A DNA stretch of 64,000 bases. Origin: Acanthosepion esculentum. Its lineage: Eukaryota; Mollusca; Cephalopoda; Sepiida; Sepiidae. The DNA lies in the NCBI GenBank assembly GCA_964036315.1, contig OZ038479.1, forward strand, positions 61,685,393 through 61,749,392. Direction: 5' to 3'. Of the stretch, positions 63,141-64,000 are shown one piece after another (within the stretch, counting starts at the first letter, position 1; the number at the start of each line of letters is the position of its first letter). The position numbers and the translations under genes were made by a program. The notes under the pieces were generated by a model, which made no database searches, had not been told where the DNA came from, and worked only from the letters and a program-made list of their open reading frames with translations.

Positions 63141-64000
63141 TGGGGAAAGAGAGAGAGAGAGAAAAACAAACAAACAGAAACTTTGATTATAAGACATTGG
63201 TGAAATATCCATCCATGTTACAAATACATTACACCGGATAAAAGAAAAACTGCTTACCTCATTAATTCGAGTCAGTCCCGAAAGTAGAAATGCCGATTGA
63301 GGTTTTGTCCCTAGACCAGTCTATACGGCGCAATTCTCATTTTAAACACAAACTTGGGCCATATTCCTTTTGAAAGGGCGCACACATAAATGCCTACCTA
63401 CCTCAATAAACTTAAGGTTGTTTTTTTTTTCATTAATAGAAATATAGATTCAACAATTAACATGAAATAAAGAATTTTTTGCATTAATACGTGCATTTTA
63501 AGAAAATGATAATTGTGTCGAGAATAAAAACCTTATAATTTGCTCTGATTATGCATCAAATTGTTTAATGTTCATTCGAAACTAGAAAATATACTTAAAA
63601 GTTTTCTTTTAGCTTTTATCTGTGTTATATTTGATTGTAATTGATTGGTTTTTCTACGATAAAATTATTTCGAAAAATGTTAGGAAATTTTGGTACAAGT
63701 TTATATATTCTTACGTTTACTCATGTTGCCAGTGATGCTGTTTTGCGCAATCATATAAATGTGATGAAACGATGTTTGTCAGTGCACACGTTGTGTGTGA
63801 GATCAATAAATTTCTTTTCATCTTGGCAGCATACGAAGTTGATTCGTAAAAACACTTTTAATGCCAACTCCAAAGAGTTTTGGTTTTAAGAATTACTTTT
63901 CTGTGTTTAAAAACGCGTTTTAGAAATAAACAAATGCCGTAAAAGAAAATTTCATTTTTACTCTTTCTTTTATATTGTTATTAATTTCTACTTCTTTCCA
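63141..64000. other. No gene recognised
   Basis: A short GA run lies at 63148-63162. The frame at 63641-63889 follows an acceptor-like TTTTCTTTTAG but has no recognised domain. Confidence 0.35.

Noticed and set aside
63641..63889. Small protein-coding gene near the right edge
   Set aside because: Non-ATG start and no recognised domain or signal; probably chance.

Overview
The window looks like non-coding, repeat-rich DNA from an animal nuclear genome. The most likely source is a coleoid cephalopod (octopus-like); this is inferred, not proven. The reasons are high A+T content, no operons or dense genes, very many long (TA)n, (CA/GT)n and (GA/CT)n microsatellites, tRNA-derived SINEs, and decayed Penelope-like, non-LTR and Tc1/mariner elements. 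No host gene could be called with confidence. One 103-nt exon-like segment (36900-37002) is offered as a weak candidate. Nearly all long open frames are microsatellite frames (poly Tyr-Ile, Thr-His, Cys-Val) or chance frames.

Layout. 0-10 kb: a 952-bp deleted Tc1 element with near-identical terminal repeats (217-1168), a decayed Tc1/mariner-superfamily transposase (5352-5973), SINE fragments, a decayed Penelope-like element (PLE) copy (8490-9223) and a LINE 3' fragment (9427-9663). 10-21.4 kb: an LTR-like block with a possible primer-binding site (13035-13350), a PLE remnant with a readable GIY-YIG endonuclease (15263-15751) followed by the start of a second PLE frame, a 1.05-kb inverted-repeat element (16194-17242), a 650-bp foldback (18051-18697), and a well-formed hammerhead-ribozyme-like motif (21175-21207). 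21.4-34 kb: SINE copies, a 1.5-kb broken LINE reverse transcriptase whose YADD box reads YADN (25313-26787), perfect hairpins beside (TA)n, and a 1.2-kb pyrimidine-rich strand-asymmetric tract. 34-46 kb: mostly A+T-rich DNA with microsatellites. 46-54 kb: a CR1-like LINE 3' end, a 5S rRNA-derived sequence fused to a tRNA-derived SINE (48248-48570), a hAT-like terminus, a mariner N-terminal fragment and a Tc1 transposase pseudogene. 54-64 kb: two copies of a unit with a tRNA-like promoter followed by a hammerhead-like motif (55160-55500 and 57806-58140), a 1.27-kb TA-based satellite (59625-60890) and a tRNA-minihelix-like hairpin (61053-61105).

The most interesting theme is a set of about ten hammerhead-ribozyme-like motifs. 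They share the order core (CTGATGA or a variant), stem II, GAA, then a short self-complementary stem III (ACCGGT, ACGCGT, AGCGCT or ACGT). Many occur as inverted pairs, some follow tRNA-like pol III boxes, and several lead directly into a (TA)n array. Some share a conserved downstream peptide ending in (L/V)(L/P)PK with PLE remnants. This suggests that many of the (TA)n arrays are tails of hammerhead-bearing PLE or SINE-like retroelements. All calls come from reading the sequence by eye; no database search or folding program was run.
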